A stretch of 64,000 nt of DNA from Acidobacterium sp. S8 (GTDB lineage Bacteria > Acidobacteriota > Terriglobia > Terriglobales > Acidobacteriaceae): the NCBI RefSeq assembly GCF_009765985.1, contig NZ_LMUM01000008.1, positions 24,559 through 88,558 on the forward strand, in the 5' to 3' direction. Made by a program: the position numbers and the translations under genes. Positions 1 through 9,181 of the stretch are shown piece after piece; the first letter of the stretch is position 1, and the number at the start of each line of letters is the position of its first letter. The notes under the pieces were generated by a model that did not search any database, was not told the origin of the DNA, and saw nothing but the letters and a program-made list of their open reading frames with translations.

Positions 1-186
1 CAGATGCGCGAGCGCATGGAAGAGATGAACCGCCAGATGACGGGCTTCGTCGAATACGTCCGCAGCGAAATGCTGAGCCGCATGCAGCATGGCTTTCAGC
101 AGGGATCGGCCATGGTGCCATTGCGGCGGCCGGTAGTTGTCGTTCCTCAAGGGAAGACTAAGCGCCAGTACCAACCTCCTTCCTAA
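1..186 (+). CDS. C-terminal end of a hypothetical protein (partial)
   Basis: An open frame runs in from the left edge and stops at 184-186. About 61 residues are visible. The first half is rich in Met, Glu and Arg and looks helical (RERMEEMNRQMTGF); the end is basic and proline-containing (KTKRQYQPPS). I do not recognise a family. An in-frame ATG at 4 exists, but the frame stays open to the edge, so the true start probably lies outside the window. A small hairpin follows the stop codon. Confidence 0.45.
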   Translation, partial: QMRERMEEMNRQMTGFVEYVRSEMLSRMQHGFQQGSAMVPLRRPVVVVPQGKTKRQYQPPS

Positions 187-191
187 AGATC

Positions 192-214
192 AGGCCGCAT
201 CGCGGGATGCGCCT
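192..214 (+). terminator. Possible hairpin terminator after the partial gene
   Basis: Arms CGCATC (196-201) and GATGCG (206-211) with a GCGG loop are extended by AGG/CCT, with one bulged C. It lies 6 bases after the stop of the left-edge gene. No clear T-run follows, so intrinsic termination is uncertain. The rest of the 245 bases before the phosphoketolase start shows no gene. Confidence 0.3.
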
Positions 215-431
215 GTATATGTTGCGGCTCATCCCCGATCTTCATCAAGAATTCACATGCCATACGTTTCCTTGCGTGAATATGGATGATCCAGGCTCTC
301 TGTAGCGTAGCCTGCTGATTGCGATTTTCATCGAGTCATCGTATGTTGGCAGGTACGGCTCGAAAGTCTTTCCCTGGTCGAATGCTGACCGTCCGTTGTC
401 CCCTACACTCGACGCACGAGGAGGATGTACC

Positions 432-2834
432 GTGACCGAAGCCCTTTCCCCCGAACTCCTGAACAAGATGAATGCCTATTGGCGCGCAGCCAATTATTTG
501 TCAGTCGGGCAAATTTTTCTCAAAGACAATCCGCTGCTTGAACGTCCCCTGACGATGGACGACATCAAGCCTCGTCTGCTGGGACACTGGGGAACAACAC
601 CCGGGCTGAATTTTATTTACGTCCACCTGAACCGCATCATTGTGAAGAACGACATCAACATGATCTACATCATCGGCCCCGGTCACGGCGGACCCGGTAT
701 TGTAGCCAACACCTATCTTGAAGGTTCGTATACAGAAATTTACCCGCACATTGAGCAGAACGAGGACGGCATCAAGCGCCTCTTCCGCCAATTCTCCTGG
801 CCTTATGGCATTCCCAGCCACGTCGCACCGGAGACGCCTGGCTCCATCCACGAGGGCGGCGAACTCGGCTACTCACTGCTGCATGCTTATGGCGCGGCAC
901 TCGACAATCCCGATCTGTTTGTCGCCTGCATCGTCGGCGATGGCGAATCGGAAACCGGCCCCTGCGCGACAAGCTGGCATTCGAACAAATTTCTCAATCC
1001 CATCACTGACGGCGCAGTGCTGCCAATTCTGCACCTTAACGGTTACAAAATCGCGAATCCCACGGTGCTGGCGCGCATTCCGGAGAGTGAGCTGGAATCG
1101 CTGATGCGGGGGTATGGCTACAATCCCTACTTCATCGAGGGCAGCGATCCCGACACTATGCACCAGCAGATGGCCGCGTTGCTCGACAAGGTGTATGCGG
1201 AGATCAAAGCCATCCAGAAGAACGCGCGTGACAAAAATGACGCAACACGCCCAGCGTGGCCGATGATTGTGATGAAGACGCTCAAAGGCTGGACCGGACC
1301 CAAAGAAGTAGACGGCAAGCCGGTAGAAGGAACGTGGCGCGCGCACCAGGTACCCTTCGCGACTGTTCGCGGCAATCCGGAACACCTGAAGCTGCTACAA
1401 GAGTGGATGTCCAGTTACAAGCCGCAGGAACTCTTCGACGAAAAGGGCGCCTTTCGCGACGAGTTCGCCGAGATTGCGCCGAAGGGGCGCTTGCGTATGG
1501 GGATGAATCCGCACGCGAATGGCGGACTTCTTATGCAGCCGCTGGAACTGCCGGACTTCTGCGACTACGAAGTAAAGATCAAGGAGCACGGCGGCACGGA
1601 CGCCGAAGCGACGCGCGTACTCGGATACTTTCTACGCGACGTGATGAAGGCGAACCTGAAAAGCAAAAATTTTCGTGTCTTTGGTCCCGACGAAACTGCC
1701 TCCAATCGTCTGGAAGCTATTTATGAAGCGTCGCAAAAGCGCTGGATCGCAGAGACGCTGCCGGTCGATGAAAACCTGCAGCCCGATGGCCGCGTGATGG
1801 AAGTCTTAAGCGAGCATATGTGCCAGGGATGGCTCGAAGGCTACCTGCTGACAGGTCGCCACGGCTTCTTTTCTTCGTATGAAGCATTCATCCATATTGT
1901 CGATTCCATGTTTAACCAGCACGCAAAATGGCTGAAGGTCACGAATGGATTGCCGTGGAGGAAGCCGATTGCATCCCTCAATTACCTGCTATCCTCACAC
2001 GTCTGGCGGCAGGATCACAATGGTTTCACGCACCAGGATCCAGGCTTCATCGACCATGTTGCGAATAAGAAATCGGATGTCGTGCGAATCTATCTGCCTC
2101 CCGATGCAAACACGCTGCTCTCCGTTGGAAGCCACTGCCTGCGCAGCCGCCAGTATGTGAACCTCATCATCGCGGGCAAGCAGCCTGCTCCGGTGTGGCT
2201 CACGATGGACGAGGCTATTCGGCACTGTACCGCCGGGCTTGGCATCTGGGAATGGGCGAGCAATGACGGCGGCGATCCTGATGTGGTGATGGCGTGTGCC
2301 GGCGATGTGCCGACCCTCGAAACAATGGCCGCGGTTTCACTGCTGCGCGAGCACATTCCTGACCTGAAGATTCGAGTCATCAACGTCGTTGATCTGATGA
2401 CGCTGCAGCCAATCTCAGAGCATCCGCATGGGCTTCCTGATGAAGATTTCGATCGCATGTTCACGGAAGACAAGCCGGTGATCTTCGCCTTTCATGGCTA
2501 TCCGACGCTGGTTCACCGCCTCACATATCGCAGAGCAAATCACGGCAACATTCACGTGCGCGGCTATAAGGAAGAGGGCACGACCACTACGCCCTTCGAT
2601 ATGTGCGTATTGAATGATATGGACCGCTTCACCCTCGCGCTCGATGCTGTGCGCCGCGTGCCGCGCCTGCGCCAGTTGACCGACGCAGCGGAGCAGAAAT
2701 TTTCCGAGATGCGACAGAAGCATAAGCTTTACGTTTCAGAATATGGTGAAGACCTGCCCGAGGTTCGCAACTGGACGTGGACGGGAAGCGGTAAAGGAGC
2801 GACAAGCGAAGACACGGGCGGCGACAACGCATGA
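432..2834 (+). CDS. xfp: Phosphoketolase (xylulose-5-P/fructose-6-P)
   Basis: This 800-aa cytoplasmic thiamine-diphosphate enzyme splits xylulose 5-phosphate or fructose 6-phosphate with phosphate, giving acetyl phosphate plus glyceraldehyde 3-phosphate or erythrose 4-phosphate. The family signature is strong: an N-terminal [14 protein letters not shown], the GPGHGGPG loop, the ThDP/Mg2+ motif GDGESETGP and a long XFP C-terminal domain. The length matches the family (about 790-825 aa). I chose the GTG at 432 because GAGGAGGA (418-425) lies six bases upstream; an in-frame ATG at 396 has no such SD and would add 12 atypical residues. Its stop overlaps the start of acetate kinase by four bases, so the acetyl phosphate made here can be turned directly into acetate and ATP. 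Confidence 0.96.
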   Translation: MTEALSPELLNKMNAYWRAANYLSVGQIFLKDNPLLERPLTMDDIKPRLLGHWGTTPGLNFIYVHLNRIIVKNDINMIYIIGPGHGGPGIVANTYLEGSYTEIYPHIEQNEDGIKRLFRQFSWPYGIPSHVAPETPGSIHEGGELGYSLLHAYGAALDNPDLFVACIVGDGESETGPCATSWHSNKFLNPITDGAVLPILHLNGYKIANPTVLARIPESELESLMRGYGYNPYFIEGSDPDTMHQQMAALLDKVYAEIKAIQKNARDKNDATRPAWPMIVMKTLKGWTGPKEVDGKPVEGTWRAHQVPFATVRGNPEHLKLLQEWMSSYKPQELFDEKGAFRDEFAEIAPKGRLRMGMNPHANGGLLMQPLELPDFCDYEVKIKEHGGTDAEATRVLGYFLRDVMKANLKSKNFRVFGPDETASNRLEAIYEASQKRWIAETLPVDENLQPDGRVMEVLSEHMCQGWLEGYLLTGRHGFFSSYEAFIHIVDSMFNQHAKWLKVTNGLPWRKPIASLNYLLSSHVWRQDHNGFTHQDPGFIDHVANKKSDVVRIYLPPDANTLLSVGSHCLRSRQYVNLIIAGKQPAPVWLTMDEAIRHCTAGLGIWEWASNDGGDPDVVMACAGDVPTLETMAAVSLLREHIPDLKIRVINVVDLMTLQPISEHPHGLPDEDFDRMFTEDKPVIFAFHGYPTLVHRLTYRRANHGNIHVRGYKEEGTTTTPFDMCVLNDMDRFTLALDAVRRVPRLRQLTDAAEQKFSEMRQKHKLYVSEYGEDLPEVRNWTWTGSGKGATSEDTGGDNA

Positions 2835-3991
2835 AGCCGGTATTTGTCGTCAACAGCGGCTCATCTTCGTTGAAGTTTGGCATCTTTGTCGAACGAGATG
2901 GAGATGAGCATGCCATCATTCGCGGCAATGCCGATGCGATTGGCAGCGACAATGGCAAGCTCGAAGTCGAGGACGCGGCGGGGAAGGTTCTTCTCCGCGA
3001 GACACAGCGCTTCGAATCGCAGCAAGACGCACTCAGCCGCATCACTAAAAAACTTGCGGAACTCAAGTACGATGCGCCGGCAGGCATCGGTCATCGCATC
3101 GTGCATGGCGGGCCGCGCCTGATCGCCCATCAGCAGATCACAGACGAAGTGCTCTCCGCTCTCGAAGAAGCCGTGCATTTTGCGCCGCTGCATATTCCTG
3201 CTGCGATCGCTCTCGTCCGCCATATGGAAACGCTCTTCCCCGGCGTGCCGCAGTTTGCCTGCTTCGACACCGCCTTTCACCAGACAATGCCGGAAGCTGC
3301 GTATCACTTCGCTATTCCGGAAAAGTATTCCGCCCAGGGCTTGCGGCGCTATGGATTTCACGGCTTGTCGTATGCGTCGATCGTGCGCGCGCTGGGTAAG
3401 GACATTCCGCAAAAAACAGTAGCTGCACATCTCGGCAGCGGAGCCAGCCTCGCTGCCATTGCGGATGGCAAGTCCGTCGACACCAGCATGGGCCTGACGC
3501 CAACTGGCGGTATCCCTATGGGTACGCGCCCAGGCGATCTCGATCCCGGCGTGCCGCTCTTTCTCATGCGCTATCAGAAGCTCGATGCAGACAAGCTCGA
3601 ATCGCTGTTGAACAATGATTGCGGACTGAAGGCACTCGGCGGCACCAACGATATGCGCAAATTGCAGACTGCTGCGAATACTGGCGATCGGAGCGCGCAG
3701 CTTGCCATCGAAGTCTTCTGCCGCTCAATTGCAAAGACGATTGCATCGTTTGCTGCCGTGCTCGGCGGCCTCGAACTGCTCGTCTTCGCCGGCGGCATAG
3801 GGGAACACAGCGCCGAGGTACGAGCCAATGTTTGTCAGCGGCTGCGTTTCCTCGGCGTGACGCTGGATGCAGAGCGGAATCGTACATCCGCCCCTGTGAT
3901 TTCTGAGGACACAAGCGCGGTCGCTATTCGCATTGTGCCCAGTGAGGAAGAAAAACAGATTGCCCGCGAGTGTAGGGCGCTGCTTTCGTAA
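2831..3991 (+). CDS. ackA: Acetate kinase
   Basis: Acetate kinase (386 aa) interconverts acetyl phosphate + ADP and acetate + ATP. The N-terminus [16 protein letters not shown] is the classic AckA phosphate-binding signature; [25 protein letters not shown] and [11 protein letters not shown] are also present. The size is normal. The ATG overlaps the phosphoketolase stop (ATGA), which implies translational coupling and one transcript. No phosphotransacetylase is adjacent, so the pair can run as a phosphoketolase shunt that yields ATP without Pta. The next gene is convergent and ends only 4 bases away, leaving no room for a separate terminator. Confidence 0.96.
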   Translation: MKPVFVVNSGSSSLKFGIFVERDGDEHAIIRGNADAIGSDNGKLEVEDAAGKVLLRETQRFESQQDALSRITKKLAELKYDAPAGIGHRIVHGGPRLIAHQQITDEVLSALEEAVHFAPLHIPAAIALVRHMETLFPGVPQFACFDTAFHQTMPEAAYHFAIPEKYSAQGLRRYGFHGLSYASIVRALGKDIPQKTVAAHLGSGASLAAIADGKSVDTSMGLTPTGGIPMGTRPGDLDPGVPLFLMRYQKLDADKLESLLNNDCGLKALGGTNDMRKLQTAANTGDRSAQLAIEVFCRSIAKTIASFAAVLGGLELLVFAGGIGEHSAEVRANVCQRLRFLGVTLDAERNRTSAPVISEDTSAVAIRIVPSEEEKQIARECRALLS

Positions 3992-3994
3992 TTC

Positions 3995-5149
3995 TCAGAT
4001 CCTGATAAAGATTTTCTTCTTGTAAAGAATCAGCGCAGGGATAAAACAGATCGCGACGATAGCCAACGACCAGCACAGCGACGCCAGCGACGGATCAGGA
4101 ATGTGTGCGAAGACATTCGCATAGATGATCTGCCCGAGGGATTTGCCGCCGATGTGAACATCTCCAAAGAGCGAAGGTAATAGCTCGGAGAAGACGTAGA
4201 TCGCAATTGCATTCGAACCGAAGACGATCCAGGGGAAGGTCCATCCGCGCTTCCATTGCTTGATTTCAATCAGCCAGTAAGAGATGGAAAGCCCGAGCAG
4301 GGAGCAGCCCGCAGCAAAAAGGACGTACGAACTGGTCCAAAGTTTCTTGTTGATGGGGAACCAGTGTCCCCAGATCTTGCCGAGCAGCAGCCCTGCAATG
4401 GCAGCTGCAAAGAGACCGATAAATTTTGTTTGCTCGCTTTTCTTCGCGCGCAGCCATATTGCCGTCAGCATGCCGAGCAGCGCTGTTCCCAGCGCAGGAA
4501 GATTGCTCAGCAGGCCCTCAGGGTCACGCGTGCCTTCATACAGTCTGCCTGGGAAAATGTGCCGGTCAAGATAAGCGACCCAGTTCGCGTCTTTATCCAA
4601 TAGCGGAATATCGCGTGTCGGCAGACCATATCCCGGCACTGGAATCCAGCGCATGATGATCCAGTAGCTCACCAGCGCTGCCACGATGACCGTAACAATG
4701 GTGGCGACCTCGCGGCCACGGCTCCACAGGTAAATCACACTGGCAATGAAGAGGCAGACAGCGAAGCGCTGCAACACGCCGTAGATGCGCAGATGAGCCA
4801 GATGGAAAAACGGAAAACCGTTGACCACCAATCCCAGGGCGAACAGAATCGCCGATCGGCGCAGAGCGTGAAGCAGGAGTGATGTTCGCGACGTGCCTTT
4901 GGCCAGCCGTGACTCGAACGAGAAGACCAGCGAAATGCCGGCTACAAATAAAAACGTGGGGAAAACAAGATCGGTTGGCGTCCAGCCATTCCAGAGCGAA
5001 TGCTTAAGTGGCCAGTAGGCGAAACGCTCATCGCCATTGTTGTTTACCAGGATCATGAAGGCAATGGTGATGCCGCGAAGCACGTCAAGCGAGGCAAGGC
5101 GTGTCTTAACGCCGGAAACGGAAGGGTTAGTAACTGTAGTAGCCGTCAT
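3995..5149 (-). CDS. NagX/HGSNAT-like multi-pass membrane protein (DUF5009/DUF1624)
   Basis: This 384-aa integral membrane protein has about ten hydrophobic segments. The N-terminal signature SLDVLRGITIAFMILVNN, followed by GWTPTDLVFPTFLFVAG, is typical of the COG4299 family, which includes the bacterial NagX proteins and the transmembrane domain of lysosomal heparan-alpha-glucosaminide N-acetyltransferase. Members are thought to acylate or transport amino sugars at the inner membrane, but bacterial function is poorly defined. Convergent with ackA. No chitin or GlcNAc catabolic genes are next to it. Family assignment is good; substrate unknown. Confidence 0.85.
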   Translation of the reverse strand: MTATTVTNPSVSGVKTRLASLDVLRGITIAFMILVNNNGDERFAYWPLKHSLWNGWTPTDLVFPTFLFVAGISLVFSFESRLAKGTSRTSLLLHALRRSAILFALGLVVNGFPFFHLAHLRIYGVLQRFAVCLFIASVIYLWSRGREVATIVTVIVAALVSYWIIMRWIPVPGYGLPTRDIPLLDKDANWVAYLDRHIFPGRLYEGTRDPEGLLSNLPALGTALLGMLTAIWLRAKKSEQTKFIGLFAAAIAGLLLGKIWGHWFPINKKLWTSSYVLFAAGCSLLGLSISYWLIEIKQWKRGWTFPWIVFGSNAIAIYVFSELLPSLFGDVHIGGKSLGQIIYANVFAHIPDPSLASLCWSLAIVAICFIPALILYKKKIFIRI

Positions 5150-5206
5150 AGTGGATATGACGGCTACTGTAACGCGTTAAGCCGATTTGCGAAAGAGGCT
5201 ATTTAC

Positions 5207-5362
5207 CTAATCCAGGCCGGTCGTCCGCGGTCTCGGCTCGTGAGGCGCTGACTTATTTCTGCCCTGAAGGTTAAATTTTCTCGTCGTCATTGAGCCGGAA
5301 GCCCAAATGCACGCGATGATGCAGAGAAGAATGACGCCGCCGATCACACCCACAATTGCCAT
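5207..5362 (-). CDS. 51-aa single-pass membrane peptide
   Basis: The reading is a 51-aa peptide starting MAIVGVIGGVILLCIIACIW, that is one N-terminal transmembrane helix (about residues 3-21) followed by a polar, Arg/Pro-rich tail. The ATG at 5362 is preceded at six bases by GGAGGG, a strong SD in a short gap, which is the main reason to believe it. It lies 53 bases downstream of nrdB on the same strand, so it may ride on the nrdAB transcript. No family is recognised and no function can be assigned. Confidence 0.6.
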   Translation of the reverse strand: MAIVGVIGGVILLCIIACIWASGSMTTRKFNLQGRNKSAPHEPRPRTTGLD

Positions 5363-5415
5363 AATCTTCCCTCCTGATCATTGGAGGGGATGAGCAATAG
5401 CAATGGTTGCCGCAG

Positions 5416-6444
5416 TTAAAAATCGTCGTGGAAGGCAACCTCTCCTTCCACTGCCACCTGGTAAGCGGAAACGCGGCGCTCGAAGAAGTTGGTGAGCTCC
5501 TGCACATCCTGCAATTCCATGAACGGAAAGGGATTTTTCGAGCCGAAGATCGGTTTGATGCCCAATCGCTGCAGACGCGAATCTGCCACATACTGCAGGT
5601 ATTCGCGCATATCACGCGGGGACAATCCGGCAACGCCGCGGGAAAGCAGATCTTCCGCGAACTGTGTCTCGCAATCCACTGCTTCCGAAATCATGGCGAT
5701 GACCTGCCGCTCCATCTCGGCGTCGAACAGTTCCGGATGCTGCCCGCGTACTGTGTTCACAACCTCAAAGGCAAATTCGAGATGGCAGCTCTCATCGCGA
5801 AAAACCCAATTCGTGCCTGCGGCCAGTCCGTGCAGCAGACCGCGTGAACGCAAAAAATAGACATAGGCAAACGCGGCAAAGAAAAACAGCCCTTCGATGC
5901 AGCCAGCGAAGCAGATCAGGTTCAGCAGAAACTGTTTCCGGTGCTCGACCGTCTCGAGCGCATCCAGCTGCTGAATCGAATCCATCCACTTCATGCAGAA
6001 CTGTGCTTTTTTCGAAATGGAAGGAATAGTTTCTACTGCCGCGAAGGCCTCAGCGCGTGCCGCGGGATCGGGAATATAGTTATCGAGCAGCGTGAGATAA
6101 AACTGCACGTGCACTGCCTCTTCATAAAGCTGGCGTGAGAGATAAAGCCGCGCCTCGGGCGAGTTGATGTGCTTATAGAGATTCAGCACAAGGTTGTTCG
6201 ACACAATCGAGTCGCCGGTGGCAAAGAAAGCTACGAGACGCTGAATGAGGTGCGTTTCCGCAGGCGTAAGCCGCGAGCGCAGATCGGATAAGTCGGTCTG
6301 GAAATCAACCTCTTCCACGGTCCATGTATTGCGAATGCCGTCCTTGAACATCTCAAAGAAAATGGGATAGCGCATCGGCCGCAGCGTGAGGCACAGGCCT
6401 GGGTCAAGAATCGAGTCAGGCACTTTTACGGATGATTCAGACAT
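5416..6444 (-). CDS. nrdB: Ribonucleotide reductase class I, beta subunit
   Basis: The 342-aa R2 subunit houses the dimetal-tyrosyl radical cofactor that starts reduction of ribonucleotides by NrdA. Likely metal ligands are visible: D78 in ATGDS, E109 and H112 in YEEAVHVQFY, and the later E/H pair in RDESCHLEF. Tyr116 is placed four residues after H112, as the radical Tyr122 is in E. coli R2, so this appears to be a tyrosyl-radical (Ia/Ib-like) enzyme and not the Phe-type class Ic. It lies 12 bases downstream of nrdA and must share the cobalamin-riboswitch transcript. Confidence 0.95.
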   Translation of the reverse strand: MSESSVKVPDSILDPGLCLTLRPMRYPIFFEMFKDGIRNTWTVEEVDFQTDLSDLRSRLTPAETHLIQRLVAFFATGDSIVSNNLVLNLYKHINSPEARLYLSRQLYEEAVHVQFYLTLLDNYIPDPAARAEAFAAVETIPSISKKAQFCMKWMDSIQQLDALETVEHRKQFLLNLICFAGCIEGLFFFAAFAYVYFLRSRGLLHGLAAGTNWVFRDESCHLEFAFEVVNTVRGQHPELFDAEMERQVIAMISEAVDCETQFAEDLLSRGVAGLSPRDMREYLQYVADSRLQRLGIKPIFGSKNPFPFMELQDVQELTNFFERRVSAYQVAVEGEVAFHDDF

Positions 6445-6456
6445 TAGAATTCTCCT

Positions 6457-8826
6457 CTACTGGCAGGCTTCGCAGCTTTCAGGGTTATCGAGTGAGCAGG
6501 CGACTGCCGACATGCTCTGTACTACCGTCGTCTTGGCAATACGCGTCGCCGGACGTGAACGCAGATAATATGTTGTCTTCACGCCGCTCTTCCAGGCATG
6601 CATGTACATGGAGCTGAGCCTTCCGATATTTGGCGACTCAGCAAAAAGGTTCAGCGACTGGCTCTGGTCGATCCATGCGCCGCGCTCAGCTGCCATATCG
6701 ATGATGGCGCGCATGGGCAGCTCCCACACGGTGCGATAGATTCTACGTACTGCCTCAGGCAGCTCCCCAATTCCCTGCACCGAGCCTTCCGCCAACTTAA
6801 TGCGCGTCCGCATCTCTTCGACCCACAGCCCAAGCCGCTTCAACTCATCAACAAGGTACCGGTTTAACTGTAGAAATTCTCCGGAGAGCGTCTCGCGCTT
6901 GAAAAGGTTCGAGATCTGCGGCTCGATGCATTCATAGCAGCCGACGATGGAAGCGATGGTCGCCGTCGGCGCGATGGCAATCAGCAGTGAATTCCGCAGA
7001 CCGTGTCTTGCGATGCGTTCTTTCAACGCGTTCCAGCGAGAGGTGTCGGCAGGAACAATCTTCCACAGATCAAACTGCAACTCGCCCTTCGCTATGCGCG
7101 TGTCCGCGAATGCCGGATGCGCTCCATCCTTCTCCGCCAGATCACAGGAGGCACAGAGCGCGTGGTAGTAAATCTCTTCCTGAATCCGGGTCGAAAGCGC
7201 GCGCGCTTCCGGTGAATCGAACGCAAGCCCAAGCTGGAAGAAAACATCCTGCAGGCCCATAACACCAAGGCCCACAGGCCGCCAGCGATTGTTTGCCGAT
7301 GCTGCCTGATCGACCGGGTAATAGTTGATGTCGATCACGCGATCGAGCATCGGCACAGCCGTGCGCACTGTGCGCGCGAGCTTGGCAAAATCAAACTTGC
7401 CATTGGCTACGTGCCGGGCCAGATTCACCGAGCCGAGATTGCAGACCGCTGTCTCAGCGGAGGACGTCACCTCGGTGATTTCCGTGCACAAATTCGAGAG
7501 ATGCACGACGTTGCCATCTACGCCCGTCTGGTTGCACTTCAGATTCGTCGTGTCTTTGAAGGTCATCCAGCCGTTGCCGGTCTCCGCCAGCGTGCGCATC
7601 ATGCGCGCGTACAGATCGCGCGCTTTCACCTGTTTCAAATAGAGTTTTTCCGCCTCGGCAGCCTCATAGGCCTTCGCAAATGCATCGCCGTAAAGATCGG
7701 TAAGGTGTGGCACTTCCTTGGGATCGAAGAGCGACCAGATGCCGTCTTCGTCCACGCGCCGCATGAACAGGTCCGGAATCCAGTTGGCCAGATTGAGATT
7801 GTAGGTACGCCGCGCCTGGTCGCCGGTGTTGTCGCGCAGCTCAAGGAACTGTTCTATGTCGGCGTGCCACGGCTCCAGATAGACGCAGCATGCGCCCTTG
7901 CGCTTGCCGCCCTGGTTCACCGCGGCAACCGACGCATCGAGCGTATGAAGCCACGGCACAATGCCATTCGACAATCCATTCGTCGCGCGAATCAGCGAGC
8001 CTTCCGACCGCACGCGATGAAAGGCCAGCCCGATGCCGCCGGAAAACTTCGAAAGCAACGCCACCTGTTTGTAGGTGTCATAGATCGACTCCAGCGAGTC
8101 CTTCGGCGAATCGATCAGGTAGCAGGAAGACATCTGCGTATGCCGCGTGCCGGAATTGAACAACGTCGGCGAGCTCGGCATGTAATCGTGCGCCGCGAGC
8201 AGCCGGTAAAAATCAATGGCCTCATTCACCGTCAGCGCCAGCCCGCAGGAAACACGCAGGAAAAAATATTGCGGGGTCTCAATCACTTTGCGCGTAATCG
8301 GATGCCGCAAAAGATAGCGGTCATACACCGTGCGCAACCCAAAATATTCAAAGCGGTCAGAGAAGCCCTCATCGATAGCATTGTTCAGCTTGCGTGCATT
8401 GTCGCTCACGAACTGAGCCGTAGCTCTGCCGATCAGCGACTCCTGCTGTCCCAGCTCAATCGACTGCGAGAACGAATAGATATTCTGGCCAGCTACTTCC
8501 TTCACGATGGTCGCCAGCAGCAGGCGCGCGGCGAGCTTCGAATACTCCGGCTCTTCCGCGATCAACGACGCTGACGTCTGAATCGAGATCGAATCCAGCT
8601 CGCGCGTGGTGGCGCCGTTATACAGGCCGCCGATGGTGCGACTGGCCACGCGCATCGGGTCCACATGCGACAGACCCGAGCAGCATCGCTGCACCGCGCG
8701 CACAATTTTGTTTACATCCACAACCTCGACCGAGCCGTTGCGCTTTCGCACTTGCATCTGCGGAACCGGTTCGGGGAGGGGAAAATCGGGAGCAAGATCA
8801 GCGAGTGTGGTCTGCAAATCGGACAC
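6457..8826 (-). CDS. nrdA: Ribonucleotide reductase class I, alpha subunit
   Basis: This 789-aa catalytic R1 subunit reduces ribonucleoside diphosphates to the deoxy forms. An N-terminal ATP-cone (around residues 25-110, QVRKRNGSVEVVDVNKI) suggests allosteric dATP control. The core holds SPTLFNSGT, SCYLIDS, the NLCTEI active-site cysteine motif and AVCNLGSVNLA. The tail ends SCEACQ, the CxxC pair that passes electrons from thioredoxin or glutaredoxin. I accept the GTG at 8826 because GGAAAGG lies upstream and the frame fits the family; the same SD sits in a hairpin that could mask it. The gene is preceded by a cobalamin riboswitch on the same strand. Confidence 0.96.
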   Translation of the reverse strand: MSDLQTTLADLAPDFPLPEPVPQMQVRKRNGSVEVVDVNKIVRAVQRCCSGLSHVDPMRVASRTIGGLYNGATTRELDSISIQTSASLIAEEPEYSKLAARLLLATIVKEVAGQNIYSFSQSIELGQQESLIGRATAQFVSDNARKLNNAIDEGFSDRFEYFGLRTVYDRYLLRHPITRKVIETPQYFFLRVSCGLALTVNEAIDFYRLLAAHDYMPSSPTLFNSGTRHTQMSSCYLIDSPKDSLESIYDTYKQVALLSKFSGGIGLAFHRVRSEGSLIRATNGLSNGIVPWLHTLDASVAAVNQGGKRKGACCVYLEPWHADIEQFLELRDNTGDQARRTYNLNLANWIPDLFMRRVDEDGIWSLFDPKEVPHLTDLYGDAFAKAYEAAEAEKLYLKQVKARDLYARMMRTLAETGNGWMTFKDTTNLKCNQTGVDGNVVHLSNLCTEITEVTSSAETAVCNLGSVNLARHVANGKFDFAKLARTVRTAVPMLDRVIDINYYPVDQAASANNRWRPVGLGVMGLQDVFFQLGLAFDSPEARALSTRIQEEIYYHALCASCDLAEKDGAHPAFADTRIAKGELQFDLWKIVPADTSRWNALKERIARHGLRNSLLIAIAPTATIASIVGCYECIEPQISNLFKRETLSGEFLQLNRYLVDELKRLGLWVEEMRTRIKLAEGSVQGIGELPEAVRRIYRTVWELPMRAIIDMAAERGAWIDQSQSLNLFAESPNIGRLSSMYMHAWKSGVKTTYYLRSRPATRIAKTTVVQSMSAVACSLDNPESCEACQ

Positions 8827-8842
8827 GGAAACGACCTTTCCG
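8826..8842 (-). promoter_or_regulatory. Hairpin masking the nrdA ribosome-binding site
   Basis: On the minus strand CGGAAA and TTTCCG flank a five-base loop GGTCG, a perfect 6-bp stem. It contains the SD (GGAAAGG) in its first arm and touches the GTG start in its second. This is the expected shape of a translation-blocking expression platform for the riboswitch about 70 bases upstream. The switching partner strand was not identified, so the mechanism is inferred. Confidence 0.5.
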
Positions 8843-8914
8843 CCCCGCAGGAAAAAGTGAAAGGAAATGACGAAGAAAGACCATCATCACCCGGCACTCC
8901 CCTCGGAGGCGCAT

Positions 8915-9103
8915 GAGCGTATCTCTGTGGCAGGTCTTCGGACTTGCAGGCCGTACCTCCTACTTGCCTCCGCTTCCCAGTCCGTGGCCGAACCAGTGCG
9001 TATTGAATGAGGCTTTCGTTCCTGCTTACCGCTGCGGGGCAGCTCCGGATTTGCACCGGATTCCCTTTTCAGCCCGGCGAGTTACCGTCGGGCACCACAA
9101 AGT
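8915..9103 (-). ncRNA. Cobalamin (AdoCbl) riboswitch controlling nrdAB
   Basis: Read on the minus strand, the region contains the conserved core of a cobalamin riboswitch: GGGAATCCGGTGCAAATCC, then GGAGCTGCCCCGCAGCGGTAA and, at the 3' end, the B12 box around GACCTGCCACAG with paired flanks. It begins just after a good promoter and ends about 90 bases before the nrdA start. Cobalamin riboswitches normally repress when B12 is plentiful. Placed before a B12-independent class I ribonucleotide reductase, it should switch that enzyme off when a B12-dependent class II enzyme (not in this window) can work. The rest of the 355-base gap holds the promoter and the expression platform. Confidence 0.93.
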
Positions 9104-9109
9104 AAAACG

Positions 9110-9139
9110 ACTATATCCTGTGTTTTTCTTTTAAGTCAA
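9110..9139 (-). promoter_or_regulatory. Sigma-70 type promoter for riboswitch-nrdAB
   Basis: On the minus strand TTGACT (9139-9134) and TATAGT (9115-9110) are separated by 18 bases. Transcription would start near 9103, exactly where the cobalamin riboswitch begins. The boxes are close to consensus and in the right place, so the call is fairly secure. Confidence 0.7.
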
Positions 9140-9181
9140 CCCAAGATGATGGGCTACCTGTGCAAAAAGGGGCCTGGCTCC

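Noticed and set aside
7411..8574. 387-codon plus-strand frame opposite nrdA
   Set aside because: It lies fully opposite a well-conserved gene, is very rich in Arg, Gln and His, and has no known domain; an antisense shadow.
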